Shown: piece by piece, positions 7,567 to 15,157 of the stretch
How the letters are laid out: each line of letters begins with the position of its first letter
Numbering within the stretch: position 1 is the stretch's first letter
DNA from: an uncultured Clostridia bacterium
Lineage (GTDB): Bacteria; Bacillota_A; Clostridia; Christensenellales; Aristaeellaceae
DNA length: 15,157 nt
Reading direction: 5' to 3'
Assembly (NCBI GenBank): GCA_947166205.1
Contig: CAMVDI010000019.1
Coordinates: 1-15,157, forward strand
Notes under the pieces: generated by a model
What the model was told of the DNA's origin: nothing
The model's input: only the letters and a program-made list of their open reading frames with translations
Databases searched by the model: none
Made by a program: the position numbers and the translations under genes

Positions 7567-7595
7567 AGGATAGCATGAAATGCCTTCTCCGTCAA
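7567..7595 (-). promoter_or_regulatory. Promoter of the eda-kdgK operon
   Basis: On the minus strand TTGACG (7590-7595) and TATCCT (7567-7572) are separated by 17 bp. The predicted start near 7560 leaves a leader of about 120 nt before eda. The -10 box is weaker than consensus, which suits an activated promoter. Confidence 0.75.
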
Positions 7596-7596
7596 T

Positions 7597-7683
7597 GAAA
7601 TATATGGTTTTTGCGCAGGTGAAATGTATGGTTTGTGTTTCTGCTGTTTACCATTTTACCGTGAACGGCATCTATGGTTTTTA
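7597..7683. promoter_or_regulatory. ACCAT motif array upstream of the eda promoter
   Basis: An A/T-rich stretch in GC-rich surroundings carries three minus-strand copies of AAACCATA-N-AT, with ACCAT centred at 7606, 7630 and 7676, and one inverted ACCAT centred at 7652. The centres are spaced 24, 22 and 24 bp. The nearest copy abuts the -35 box at about -46 from the predicted start. Direct repeats of this spacing beside the -35 are typical of AraC-type activator sites. No regulator gene is in the window. Confidence 0.6.
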
Positions 7684-7746
7684 CGGGGCAGGAACCCGTG
7701 CTCCTGTTCAGATCTGCCCCGGATGTGATTCCTTTTGCCGTGACCG

Positions 7747-7766
7747 GCGGCGGGGTTCCCCGCCGC
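7747..7766 (-). terminator. GC-rich hairpin after icd, no T-run
   Basis: GCGGCGGGG (7747-7755) and CCCCGCCGC (7758-7766) are perfectly complementary and lie 10 bp past the icd stop. No T-run follows on the minus strand, so it is at best a weak intrinsic terminator or a 3'-end stabilising stem. The rest of the 7439-7776 interval holds the eda promoter and ACCAT array and no gene. Confidence 0.4.
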
Positions 7767-7776
7767 GGCGGGTTCC

Positions 7777-8973
7777 TTACGCGAGCCTGCCGGCGATGGC
7801 TTCCAGAAACTGCCGGCTGTTGACCGCCTTCGCCTCTCCTTCATAGAGCACGGCCAGGTCCTTTGTCATCGTGCCCCCGTTGATCGTATCGAGCGTCGCC
7901 TTCTCAAGCCTGTCGGCGAAATTCCGCAGCTCCGGCAGTCCGTCCAGCTCTCCGCGCTTCCTTAGCGCCCCGCTCCAGGCGAAGATCGTCGCGACCGGAT
8001 TGGTGCTGGTTTCCTCCCCTTTCAGGTACCTGTAGTAGTGCCGCGTCACCGTTCCGTGGGCGGCTTCGTATTCAAAATTGCCCTCCGGGCTCACCAGTAC
8101 GCTGGTCATCATGGCCAGGCTTCCGAAGGCGGTCGCGATCATATCGCTCATAACGTCTCCGTCATAGTTCTTGCAGGCCCAGATAAAGCCGCCCTTTCCC
8201 CGGATGACCCTGGCCACCGCGTCGTCGATCAGCGTGTAGAAATACGTGATCCCTTCCCGCTCAAAAGCGGCCCTGTAGTCCTGCTCATAGATCTCGGCGA
8301 ACAGATCCTTGAACCGGTGGTCGTAGGTCTTGCTGATGGTGTCCTTGGTGGAGAACCAGAGATCCTGCTTCGCTTCCAGGGCATAGCGGAAGCAGGAATG
8401 GGCGAAGGAACGGATGCTGCTGTCCAGGTTGTGAACGCCCTGGATCACGCCCGGCCCCCTGAAGTCGAAGATCTTCCTGCGGATCTCCGTGCCGTCCTCC
8501 CCCGTGAAAACGAGTTCCGCGCTGCCGGCGCCGGGGACCCGGATCTCCGCGTTTTTATAGACGTCGCCGTAGGCGTGCCTGGCGATGGTGATGGGTTTTT
8601 CCCAGGTCCGGACCGTGGGGCGGATCCCGTTGACCAGGATCGGCGCCCGGAAAACGGTTCCGTCCAGAATGGCCCGGATGGTTCCGTTCGGGCTTTTCCA
8701 CATCTGCTTCAGATGATATTCCTCCACCCGCTGCGCGTTGGGCGTGATGGTGGCGCACTTGACCGCGACGCCGTATTTCTTCGCCGCGTTGGCGCTGTCG
8801 ATGGTCACCTGATCCTCCGTCTCGTCCCTGTGTTTCAGCCCCAGATCGTAGTATTCCGTTTTCAGTTCAACGTAGGGCAGAATCAGCAGTTCCTTGATAT
8901 CCTTCCACAGGACCCGGGTCATCTCATCTCCGTCCATCTCCACCAGCGGGGTCTTCATCTGAATCTTGCTCAT
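7777..8973 (-). CDS. icd: NADP-dependent isocitrate dehydrogenase
   Basis: A 398-aa isocitrate dehydrogenase of the type resembling eukaryotic cytosolic and mitochondrial NADP enzymes. It oxidises isocitrate to 2-oxoglutarate with CO2 and NADPH, in the cytoplasm as a homodimer. Seen are MDGDEMTR (13-20), SPNGTIR (94-100) with substrate-binding Arg100, Arg109 and Arg132 (in ARHAYGD), Lys210 in STKDTI, the metal-binding aspartates in [11 protein letters not shown] (268-278), and GTVTRHY (307-313), whose Arg-His pair favours NADP over NAD. Length and motifs are complete. The ATG at 8973 has CAGGAG at 8 nt. It has its own promoter at 9022-9049 and no neighbour in its transcript, so it may serve to make 2-oxoglutarate for glutamate synthesis (inference). 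Confidence 0.97.
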   Translation of the reverse strand: MSKIQMKTPLVEMDGDEMTRVLWKDIKELLILPYVELKTEYYDLGLKHRDETEDQVTIDSANAAKKYGVAVKCATITPNAQRVEEYHLKQMWKSPNGTIRAILDGTVFRAPILVNGIRPTVRTWEKPITIARHAYGDVYKNAEIRVPGAGSAELVFTGEDGTEIRRKIFDFRGPGVIQGVHNLDSSIRSFAHSCFRYALEAKQDLWFSTKDTISKTYDHRFKDLFAEIYEQDYRAAFEREGITYFYTLIDDAVARVIRGKGGFIWACKNYDGDVMSDMIATAFGSLAMMTSVLVSPEGNFEYEAAHGTVTRHYYRYLKGEETSTNPVATIFAWSGALRKRGELDGLPELRNFADRLEKATLDTINGGTMTKDLAVLYEGEAKAVNSRQFLEAIAGRLA

Positions 8974-9021
8974 CTGTGTTTCTCCTGTCTGCGCAATAAA
9001 TGGGGTTCCGGTTCCTGGTTC

Positions 9022-9049
9022 ATTGTATCCAAAAAAGGGAATCCTTCAA
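9022..9049 (-). promoter_or_regulatory. Promoter of icd
   Basis: On the minus strand TTGAAG (9044-9049) and TACAAT (9022-9027) are 16 bp apart with a T-rich spacer. The predicted start near 9015 gives a leader of about 40 nt ending in the icd ribosome binding site. Confidence 0.7.
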
Positions 9050-9130
9050 CCCATTCCGGGAAAAACAACAGAGAAAAAACAGGCTTGTTCCGCATGGCTG
9101 TCCTCCGGAAAGCCGGAACCAATCCGGCGG

Positions 9131-9178
9131 AAAAAAAGCGGCGCGCCTCCGATCCCTTTCCGGATCGCGGCGCGCGCC
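9131..9178 (-). terminator. Terminator of the kinase-like/secreted protein unit
   Basis: A long GC-rich stem on the minus strand, interrupted by one small internal loop (a 7-bp GGCGCGC-type part and a 6-bp GATCC part), ends in TTTTTTT (9131-9137). It lies just past the stop of the secreted-protein gene. Confidence 0.88.
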
Positions 9179-9186
9179 CGTGTCTG

Positions 9187-9921
9187 TCAGAAGCCCTCCT
9201 CCGCCGCGGCCGAATCCGGCTCGGGCGTTGGGGTCATGAAGAACTCGTAGTGGCTGTAATCGTCGTCGATATGGCTGCCCTCGTACTCCGGGTCGGCGCC
9301 GGACCAGGTGTCCGGCGCGCGGGTGGTCTGCGTTCCCGTGGTGACGCTGCCCCCATCCCAGGCTCCTTCCATCGGGAAGATGATGGTCATCTGGATCCAG
9401 TTCACCCCGTCGTGATACTGGTTCGCGTGGTACGCATAGTAGATGTAGGGCGATTCCCCGTTCAGATTCTCCGGCTGATCCTCGAAGGAGGTTTCCGGCG
9501 CGGCCGCGGCCTTCCGCATCCGCTCCGTCGGCGCCGCGAGCGCCTGCTCCCGGGTGATGGTTTCCGGACTCAGCGCCTGGATGAAGGAGGCCGCGATCCG
9601 CGGAAAACGGGGCAGGTCGCTGACCCGGACCTCCAGGCTGTTGATGGTGTCGTGGAAGAGCTTTGCGGTGATCTCCACCTTCTCGGGCGTCTCTGCGCCG
9701 GGCAGGTCGGTGATTCCGAAAACCTCGAATCCCGGATATGCCTCAAACAGGCTGTTGATCCCGGCTTCGCCCTGCTCGGTGAGAAAGGTGTCCGCCTGCA
9801 TGACATACTGTTTCAGCATCCGCTGTCCGCCGGTCTCCTCCGGCCAGGCGATTTCTCCCGCGGCGGAACCCGCCGCCAGTATCAGCGCCGCGAGCAGCGC
9901 GGCGGTCCGTCTTCTTACCAT
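9187..9921 (-). CDS. Unrecognised secreted protein
   Basis: I do not recognise this 244-aa protein. Residues 1-22 look like a signal peptide: three Arg, a hydrophobic core AALLAALILAAG, then small residues before EIAW. The mature part has no Cys and no further membrane segment. A region rich in Tyr/His (PYIYYAYHANQYHDGVNWIQ, 158-177) precedes an acidic, Thr/Pro-rich tail with TPTPEP (230-235). No lipobox or sorting signal is seen, so it is probably released or held by the wall. The ATG at 9921 overlaps the stop of the upstream cytidylate kinase-like gene by 7 nt, with GAAGGA 9 nt before it. The two are therefore translationally coupled and share promoter and terminator. No function is proposed. 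Confidence 0.85.
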   Translation of the reverse strand: MVRRRTAALLAALILAAGSAAGEIAWPEETGGQRMLKQYVMQADTFLTEQGEAGINSLFEAYPGFEVFGITDLPGAETPEKVEITAKLFHDTINSLEVRVSDLPRFPRIAASFIQALSPETITREQALAAPTERMRKAAAAPETSFEDQPENLNGESPYIYYAYHANQYHDGVNWIQMTIIFPMEGAWDGGSVTTGTQTTRAPDTWSGADPEYEGSHIDDDYSHYEFFMTPTPEPDSAAAEEGF

Positions 9922-10565
9922 GCTTCAGGATCCTTCGATTCCGCTTTTTTCTCCATCAGGGACGCGCAGTAGGCGATCAGGCTGACGCTTCCCGCGATGC
10001 CGAGGGTGCCGGTATCCACGCAGAGGTCGTAATTGTTCACGTCTCCCCAGGTGCCCGTGGCGTAATAGTTGTAGTAGGAAGCCCGCTGCTTGTCGGATTT
10101 CCGGATCAGCTCCTCCGCCTTCAGCGGATCCGCCCCGTAGTACTCCACGATGCGGCGCACCCTTTCCTCCTGGTTCGCCTTGATGAAAACGCTCAGCACG
10201 TTCTCCTGATCCCGCAGGACGTAGTCCGCGCAGCGGCCCACGATGACGCAGGGGCCTTCATTGGCGATCCGGCGGATCGTATCGAACTGGGCCAGAAAGA
10301 TCCGGTGATTCAGCGGCATATCCAGATACATGGAGGAGGGGTCCCCTACGGATGAGGATCCGCTCATCATGGAAAATAGAAAACCGCGGGTGTTCTTTTC
10401 GTCATGCTCCTCCAGCAGATCCCTGGCCAGGCCGCTGTCCTTGGCCACCTCGGAAAGCAGCTCCTTATCATAAAAGGGAATCTCCAGTTTTTCCGCCAGC
10501 AGCCGGGCCACATAGCGCCCGCCGGAACCGTATTGCCGACCCACCGTAATGATCGTCCTTGCCAC
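9915..10565 (-). CDS. Cytidylate kinase-like family protein
   Basis: A 216-aa P-loop protein of the cytidylate kinase-like family common in Clostridia. TIITVGRQYGSGGRYVARLL (4-23) contains the nucleotide-binding loop, followed by the family-typical IPFYDKELL (29-37). VIVGRCADYVL and SVFIKANQEERVRRI resemble the NMP-kinase core and lid. These proteins differ from true Cmk and their substrate is not known to me. I chose the GTG at 10565 because AAAGGAGA precedes it. Extending to a TTG at 10601 adds a tail without a binding site. It is cytoplasmic, first in a two-gene unit with the secreted protein whose ATG overlaps its stop, and has its own promoter divergent from guaB. It should not be assumed to phosphorylate CMP. 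Confidence 0.88.
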   Translation of the reverse strand: MARTIITVGRQYGSGGRYVARLLAEKLEIPFYDKELLSEVAKDSGLARDLLEEHDEKNTRGFLFSMMSGSSSVGDPSSMYLDMPLNHRIFLAQFDTIRRIANEGPCVIVGRCADYVLRDQENVLSVFIKANQEERVRRIVEYYGADPLKAEELIRKSDKQRASYYNYYATGTWGDVNNYDLCVDTGTLGIAGSVSLIAYCASLMEKKAESKDPEAW

Positions 10566-10624
10566 GAAAAACCACTCTCCTTTATGAAATTGTCGGTCCA
10601 AACGCGCTACCCTTCCTCGCCCGG

Positions 10625-10654
10625 ATTATATCATACTTCGCTCCCGCCCGTCAA
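10625..10654 (-). promoter_or_regulatory. Promoter of the cytidylate kinase-like gene
   Basis: On the minus strand TTGACG (10649-10654) and a perfect TATAAT (10625-10630) are 18 bp apart. Its -35 box lies only 6 bp from that of the divergent guaB promoter. Confidence 0.8.
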
Positions 10655-10660
10655 TGGAGC

Positions 10661-10689
10661 TTGACAGCCCGTCCCGTTTTTGATAGCAT
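10661..10689 (+). promoter_or_regulatory. Promoter of guaB
   Basis: A perfect TTGACA (10661-10666) and TAGCAT (10684-10689) are 17 bp apart. The predicted start near 10696 leaves a leader of under 30 nt, too short for a purine riboswitch. Confidence 0.78.
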
Positions 10690-10697
10690 GCCGGTAG

Positions 10698-12179
<1,482 letters not shown>

Positions 12180-12204
12180 TCTTTTCCCGGCCCCGGCGTG
12201 TGAT

Positions 12205-12237
12205 CCGCCGGCCTCCCGAAAGGGGGCCGGCGGTTTT
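12205..12237 (+). terminator. Terminator of guaB
   Basis: A perfect 9-bp stem CCGCCGGCC/GGCCGGCGG (12205-12213 with 12225-12233), which can be extended past a T bulge by CCC-GAAA-GGG, is followed by TTTT, 25 bp after the guaB stop. Confidence 0.85.
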
Positions 12238-12244
12238 GTCTGCC

Positions 12245-12300
12245 TTTGCGGCTCCGGGCCCGTTCTCCTCCGCCTGGCGGAGCGGGCCCGGAGCCGCAAA
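12245..12300. repeat. 18-bp perfect inverted repeat
   Basis: TTTGCGGCTCCGGGCCCG (12245-12262) has an exact inverted copy at 12283-12300, with a smaller hairpin CTCCGCC/GGCGGAG between the arms. The whole 56 nt could fold as one long structure. It lies between the convergent 3' ends of guaB and the membrane-anchored gene and has no T-run on either strand. Confidence 0.85.
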
Positions 12301-12338
12301 AGCGCGGAAAAGCGGCGGATCGCGTTTGCGGTCCGTAT

Positions 12339-12379
12339 TGAAACGCCCCCTTTCCCGGGAAGGGAAAGGGGGCGTTTCA
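12339..12379. terminator. 18-bp inverted repeat, likely terminator of the minus-strand gene
   Basis: TGAAACGCCCCCTTTCCC (12339-12356) has a perfect inverted copy at 12362-12379 around a 5-nt loop. It lies 9 bp beyond the stop of the minus-strand gene at 12389. Each arm ends in a short T/A run (GTTTCA), the pattern of a weak bidirectional terminator. It may stop both convergent transcripts. Confidence 0.6.
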
Positions 12380-12388
12380 GGCCGCCGC

Positions 12389-13003
12389 CTACAGCATATC
12401 CCTGCAGAGGATCCGGAGGAACTTCAGCGCGTTCTCATCGTTTCCTCCCGTAATCAGGACGCAGAGATATCCGTTCTCCACATAGACATAATCCGCCAGG
12501 CCGGGAAGCCTGGAAACGGGAATCCCGTACAGATGGCTCTCCCCGCTGTCGGATTGCCGCCGCCATCCGGACTGAAGGCTGACCCCCGCGTCCGTCAGCA
12601 TCCCGACCAGCTCCTCGTCCTCCTCAAGCGGAATCCAGGCGCCGGAGGAGGCCATGGAAACGAACTCATCCCGGGGAAGGATATAGACGTCGCCCTCCCC
12701 CGCGGCGACATAGGTCATGATCTGCATGGCGCCGTAGGTCTCATCCGTGGACAGCATCAGCACGTTCATCTCTTCCATGTCGGCCATCTGCTCCTCGTGA
12801 ACCCGGTCCACATAGGCCGTCAGCTGATCCGCCGCCACGCCGTAAACGTAAAGATCCACCACCTTGTCCGCGGGGGAGCGGTAGGTGGTCACAGAGTACA
12901 GCAGGTTAACCGCCAGGCCCCCAAGCACCGCCATCAGCAGATATTTCCACCAGGAATAGGCAACGTGCTGGCCGATTCTTTCCGAGTTGATGGGCGTCTT
13001 CAT
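12389..13003 (-). CDS. Unrecognised membrane-anchored extracytoplasmic protein
   Basis: A 204-aa protein I do not recognise. A short cytoplasmic N-terminus is followed by one membrane segment (WWKYLLMAVLGGLAVNLLYS, about 18-37), and the rest should lie outside. That part has a rhythm reminiscent of half a solute-binding protein: strand VVDLYVYG (48-55), then GEGDVYILPRDEFVSMASSG (102-121) followed by AWIPLEED, then YVYVENGYLCVLITG. This resemblance is only an impression. The ATG at 13003 has AAGGGAG at 8 nt. A frame extending to 13033 lacks a site. It has a strong promoter about 100 nt upstream and appears monocistronic, convergent with guaB. It might be a sensor or an accessory lipoprotein-like anchor; no function is assigned. 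Confidence 0.82.
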   Translation of the reverse strand: MKTPINSERIGQHVAYSWWKYLLMAVLGGLAVNLLYSVTTYRSPADKVVDLYVYGVAADQLTAYVDRVHEEQMADMEEMNVLMLSTDETYGAMQIMTYVAAGEGDVYILPRDEFVSMASSGAWIPLEEDEELVGMLTDAGVSLQSGWRRQSDSGESHLYGIPVSRLPGLADYVYVENGYLCVLITGGNDENALKFLRILCRDML

Positions 13004-13102
13004 CCCGCTTCTCCCTTCTTCGCGATGGGGCATCCCGGTTCATACGGGTCCGGGCCCGGGGCCTTTTCCCTCCGATCCGGTTTTCCCGCAGGGTTTCCAG
13101 TC

Positions 13103-13131
13103 ATTCTAACAACGCCGTCAGGGCCTGTCAA
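13103..13131 (-). promoter_or_regulatory. Promoter of the membrane-anchored protein gene
   Basis: On the minus strand a perfect TTGACA (13126-13131) and TAGAAT (13103-13108) are separated by 17 bp. The predicted start near 13096 gives a GC-rich leader of about 93 nt. Confidence 0.8.
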
Positions 13132-13206
13132 GCTCCGTTCCGGGAAAGGGTCCCGTCCCGGCGCCGGTCCCGTCCGCCTCCGGCTCCCATCCCCCGCGGG
13201 CCTGGT

Positions 13207-14094
13207 TTATTTGTCCGCGTCAAAAACAAGCGTCCATCCTCTTTCAGGCACGGTGATCCGGTGGGTATTGACCGGAGCCCCCATGTCGGCGGCGGGAGCC
13301 GTCCGCAGCCGTTCATCGGTCATAAAGGCCAGAAATTCCTTCATTTCCGACCCCTTCCGCGGAGCGGGCTGATGGGAGCAGATCACATGAAGAATCTCTT
13401 CCCCCGCTTCCTCCTCGACCTGGGAAACCAGTTTCAGCATGTTGTCCCTCCACCGCGCCGCCGGCAGGGAGCAAGGAAACCACATCCAGGTGCAGGGGTT
13501 CCAGTCGTCCCCGGTCAGCATCAGCTGAAGATCCGGCACGTACATCACCGCGCTGCCCCGGGTGTGCCCGGGCACCCGGATCAGCCAGGCTTCCCGGTCT
13601 CCGAGGTCAAAGACGCTGGCGTCAAAGTCCCCGATCCAGTCGATGTACCGGAGCGCCTCCGGCATAGGAACGGGAGCGGTGAAAAAGTCATCCGGAACGG
13701 ACAGGCCTTTCTCCTCCGCCTGTTTCTGAACCTTCAGAAGCTGGGGCCGCGCGGTCCGGAGGCTGAATTCCTCCCGGTCCGCCGGATCCATCAGGCTGTG
13801 GCCGAACCAGCGCGCTCCCAGAATATGGTCGTGGTGCCCGTGGGAGAGGATCAGCTCCACAGGTTTTTCCGTCAGCGTCCGGACATAGGCGCTGACATCC
13901 GCCAGCCCGTAGCCCGCGTCAAAAAGCAGCGCGGAGTCCTCCCCCTCGATCAGGGTAAAGCTGACGCCCATGGCGTCGGTGATATGGGTTACGCCCGGAA
14001 AAGGCCTGCAGTTCGTAAACCCGGGCGCTGTTTCCGGCTTAGAGCCTTCCGGATCCGCGTTGAGGACCCGGTTCTGATGGATCGATTCCGCCAC
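13207..14094 (-). CDS. MBL-fold metallo-hydrolase
   Basis: A 295-aa metallo-beta-lactamase-fold hydrolase with the full dinuclear metal set: SHGHHDH (84-90), His177 in VPGHTRGS, Asp196 in LTGDDW and His241 in CSHQP. The preceding strand LLFDAGYG (56-63) is typical. There is no signal peptide, so it is cytoplasmic. The substrate cannot be read; the family includes glyoxalase II, lactonases and phosphodiesterases. An insert of about 50 residues (105-155) between the first motif and His177 may form the substrate pocket. The GTG at 14094 has GGAGG about 9 nt upstream. It is transcribed divergently from the PHP-domain gene with a near-consensus promoter, and the shared intergenic palindromes suggest joint control. 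No clear intrinsic terminator follows it. Confidence 0.9.
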   Translation of the reverse strand: MAESIHQNRVLNADPEGSKPETAPGFTNCRPFPGVTHITDAMGVSFTLIEGEDSALLFDAGYGLADVSAYVRTLTEKPVELILSHGHHDHILGARWFGHSLMDPADREEFSLRTARPQLLKVQKQAEEKGLSVPDDFFTAPVPMPEALRYIDWIGDFDASVFDLGDREAWLIRVPGHTRGSAVMYVPDLQLMLTGDDWNPCTWMWFPCSLPAARWRDNMLKLVSQVEEEAGEEILHVICSHQPAPRKGSEMKEFLAFMTDERLRTAPAADMGAPVNTHRITVPERGWTLVFDADK

Positions 14095-14177
14095 TTTCTT
14101 TCGCCTCCGCCGCTGTATTCCTGCCGGTTCATGGGGATCGCTGTTTTCTTCCGCCGGGATCCCCGGTCTTCCCGGAT

Positions 14178-14206
14178 ATTATATCGGGTCGTTCAACCCG
14201 GGTCAA
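14178..14206 (-). promoter_or_regulatory. Promoter of the MBL-fold gene
   Basis: On the minus strand TTGACC (14201-14206) and a perfect TATAAT (14178-14183) are 17 bp apart. The spacer contains the inverted repeat CGGGT-TGAACG-ACCCG, a possible repressor site. GTTGACC and GTTGAAC also form a direct repeat at 10-bp spacing. Confidence 0.82.
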
Positions 14207-14216
14207 CTCACGTTTG

Positions 14217-14233
14217 TGTCCGGGAAGCGGACA
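14217..14233. promoter_or_regulatory. Palindrome between divergent promoters
   Basis: TGTCCG-GGAAG-CGGACA is a 17-bp inverted repeat with perfect 6-bp arms. It lies between the MBL and PHP promoters, 10 bp from the -35 box of the MBL promoter. It is a candidate operator. Confidence 0.45.
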
Positions 14234-14250
14234 GGTCATGGTTCCGGTCT

Positions 14251-14270
14251 TTTCCGATTGCGTTCGGAAA
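14251..14270 (+). promoter_or_regulatory. Palindrome centred on the PHP gene -35 box
   Basis: TTTCCGA-TTGCGT-TCGGAAA has perfect 7-bp arms, and its 6-bp centre is exactly the -35 hexamer of the PHP promoter. A protein bound here would exclude RNA polymerase, so it is a good repressor-operator candidate. A transcript reaching it could alternatively form a hairpin. Confidence 0.55.
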
Positions 14271-14286
14271 GCGGATGTGATATGAT
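14258..14286 (+). promoter_or_regulatory. Promoter of the PHP-domain gene
   Basis: TTGCGT (14258-14263) and TATGAT (14281-14286) are 17 bp apart. The predicted start near 14293 leaves a leader of about 20 nt that contains the TGGAGGA ribosome binding site. Confidence 0.68.
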
Positions 14287-14312
14287 TCCTGCCGGACTGG
14301 AGGATCTCGCGG

Positions 14313-15101
14313 ATGAGTTTTCTGTACGAGACGCACATGCATACCTGCCTCTCAAGCGCCTGCGGCGTCAGCACGGGGAAGGAGCATGTCAGGTATTACA
14401 AGGATCAGGGGTATACGGGGATCATCCTTTCGGATCATTTTTTCGGAGGGAACACCGCGGTTCCGCGGAATCTGCCCTGGGAGGAAAGGATCGACCTGTT
14501 CTTCCGGGGATATGAGGATGCGCTGGAGGAAGGGCTGAAGGTGGGTCTGGATGTTTTCTTCGGCCTGGAGCAGAATTTTGAGCACGATGAATTCCTGGTC
14601 TACGGGCTGACGAAGGAATACATGAAGGCCCATCCGGAGCTGGAGCACTGGACCCGGCGTCAGCAGCTGGAGGAAGTCCATCGGGCGGGCGGCGCCGTCA
14701 TTCAGGCGCACCCCTTCCGGATCCGGGGATATATGGACAGAATCCGGGTGGCGGATCTTTTCGCGGACGGGATCGAGGCCGCCAATGCCGGAAACGAGCC
14801 CCTGGACGACGCGAGGGCCTTTGCCTACGCAAAAGCAAAGGGGCTGCTGATGACCGCCGGCAGCGACAATCATCACTCCCCCGCGAAGCAGCTTTTCGGC
14901 GTGGAGCTGGAAAAGAGGCTGGAATCGATCGGGGATTATGTCCGGCTGATCCGTCAGGGCGGGCCGATCGGGCTCCATGTGCCGGAAGAACGCTTCCGGA
15001 TGCCGAAGGAGGAGCTGGACGGGAGGCATAAGGCCTGGTGGGTCAACGGGCGGGAAGAAACCGTCCCGCTGGAGCCCGGCCCCTGGGATCCCGTGCCGTA
15101 A
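14313..15101 (+). CDS. PHP-domain metal-dependent phosphoesterase
   Basis: A 262-aa PHP-domain protein, a trinuclear-metal phosphoesterase of the histidinol-phosphatase/DNA-polymerase-PHP type. All expected motifs are visible: ETHMHT (6-11) with His8 and His10, LSDHFF (39-44) with Asp41-His42, FGLEQNF (83-89) with Glu86, QAHPFR (131-136) with His133, and GSDNH (183-187) with Asp185 and His187. There is no signal peptide. The physiological substrate is unknown; nucleotides or small phosphate esters are typical of stand-alone members. The ATG at 14313 has TGGAGGA at 8 nt. It ends in TAA close to the window edge. The divergent MBL-fold hydrolase may belong to the same response. Confidence 0.9.
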   Translation: MSFLYETHMHTCLSSACGVSTGKEHVRYYKDQGYTGIILSDHFFGGNTAVPRNLPWEERIDLFFRGYEDALEEGLKVGLDVFFGLEQNFEHDEFLVYGLTKEYMKAHPELEHWTRRQQLEEVHRAGGAVIQAHPFRIRGYMDRIRVADLFADGIEAANAGNEPLDDARAFAYAKAKGLLMTAGSDNHHSPAKQLFGVELEKRLESIGDYVRLIRQGGPIGLHVPEERFRMPKEELDGRHKAWWVNGREETVPLEPGPWDPVP

Positions 15102-15157
15102 TAAGCGTTTGGATCCGTTCCGTGAGAGTCCCCGGATCCGGTCCGCGGAAGGGCCAT
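15102..15157. other. Window edge after the PHP gene
   Basis: 56 bp with repeated GGATCC/CCGGATCCGG palindromic fragments. No terminator or new gene can be called before the window ends. Confidence 0.4.

Noticed and set aside
5441..7573. Long plus-strand frame opposite eda and kdgK
   Set aside because: Antisense shadow of two motif-complete enzymes; composition is biased and no domain is recognisable.
7580..7846. Small plus-strand frame over the ACCAT array
   Set aside because: No ribosome binding site, it overlaps the end of icd, and the repeats are better explained as regulator sites.
8038..9972. Long plus-strand frame opposite icd and the secreted-protein gene
   Set aside because: It crosses two minus-strand genes, a terminator and the icd promoter; no start signal.
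14954..15157. Minus-strand frame entering from the right edge
   Set aside because: It overlaps the PHP gene end in antisense and shows no family motif.

Overview
The window looks like a chromosomal segment of a GC-rich Firmicute, probably an anaerobic Clostridia-type gut or rumen bacterium. The grounds are strong AGGAGG-type ribosome binding sites, several GTG starts, hairpin-plus-T-run terminators, sigma-A-like promoters (TTGACx, 16-18 bp spacer, TATAAT-like) in front of most transcription units, and the kinds of genes present. The taxonomic guess is inference only. I see no insertion sequence, integrase, phage gene, CRISPR array or toxin-antitoxin pair. The content is metabolic and housekeeping genes plus several uncharacterised modules.

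Layout. (1) 1-297: no convincing gene. It holds a possible plus-strand terminator and a start-less open frame on the minus strand. (2) 298-558: a tRNA-Val(CAC) gene on the minus strand with its own promoter and a strong terminator. (3) 642-3075, minus: a duplicated DUF1538 integral membrane protein followed by a protein made of two P-II-like domains, a probable transporter/regulator pair. (4) 3206-7595, minus: a carbohydrate cluster. An operon encodes KDPG aldolase (fused to a C-terminal VOC-like domain) and 2-keto-3-deoxygluconate kinase, which together turn KDG into pyruvate and glyceraldehyde 3-phosphate. A terminator then separates it from a cytoplasmic GH31 alpha-glycosidase. The promoter has an array of ACCAT motifs just upstream of the -35 box. 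(5) 7777-9049, minus: NADP-dependent isocitrate dehydrogenase, as its own unit. (6) 9131-10654, minus: a cytidylate kinase-like protein translationally coupled to an unrecognised secreted protein. (7) 10661-12237, plus: guaB, IMP dehydrogenase. (8) 12245-12379: two long perfect inverted repeats between convergent genes. (9) 12389-13131, minus: an unrecognised membrane-anchored protein. (10) 13207-15101: an MBL-fold hydrolase (minus) and a PHP-domain phosphoesterase (plus), divergently transcribed from a region with palindromes placed over and beside the promoters.

How the genes work together. The KDG operon feeds sugar-acid breakdown products into lower glycolysis, isocitrate dehydrogenase supplies 2-oxoglutarate and NADPH, and GuaB commits IMP to guanine nucleotides. 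P-II-like proteins usually sense nucleotides or carbon/nitrogen status, so the DUF1538 pair is most simply read as transport gated by metabolic state. The substrate cannot be told from sequence. The most promising leads are this DUF1538/tandem P-II-like pair, the aldolase-VOC fusion with its ACCAT array, the kinase-like/secreted-protein pair, and the palindromes between the MBL and PHP genes.
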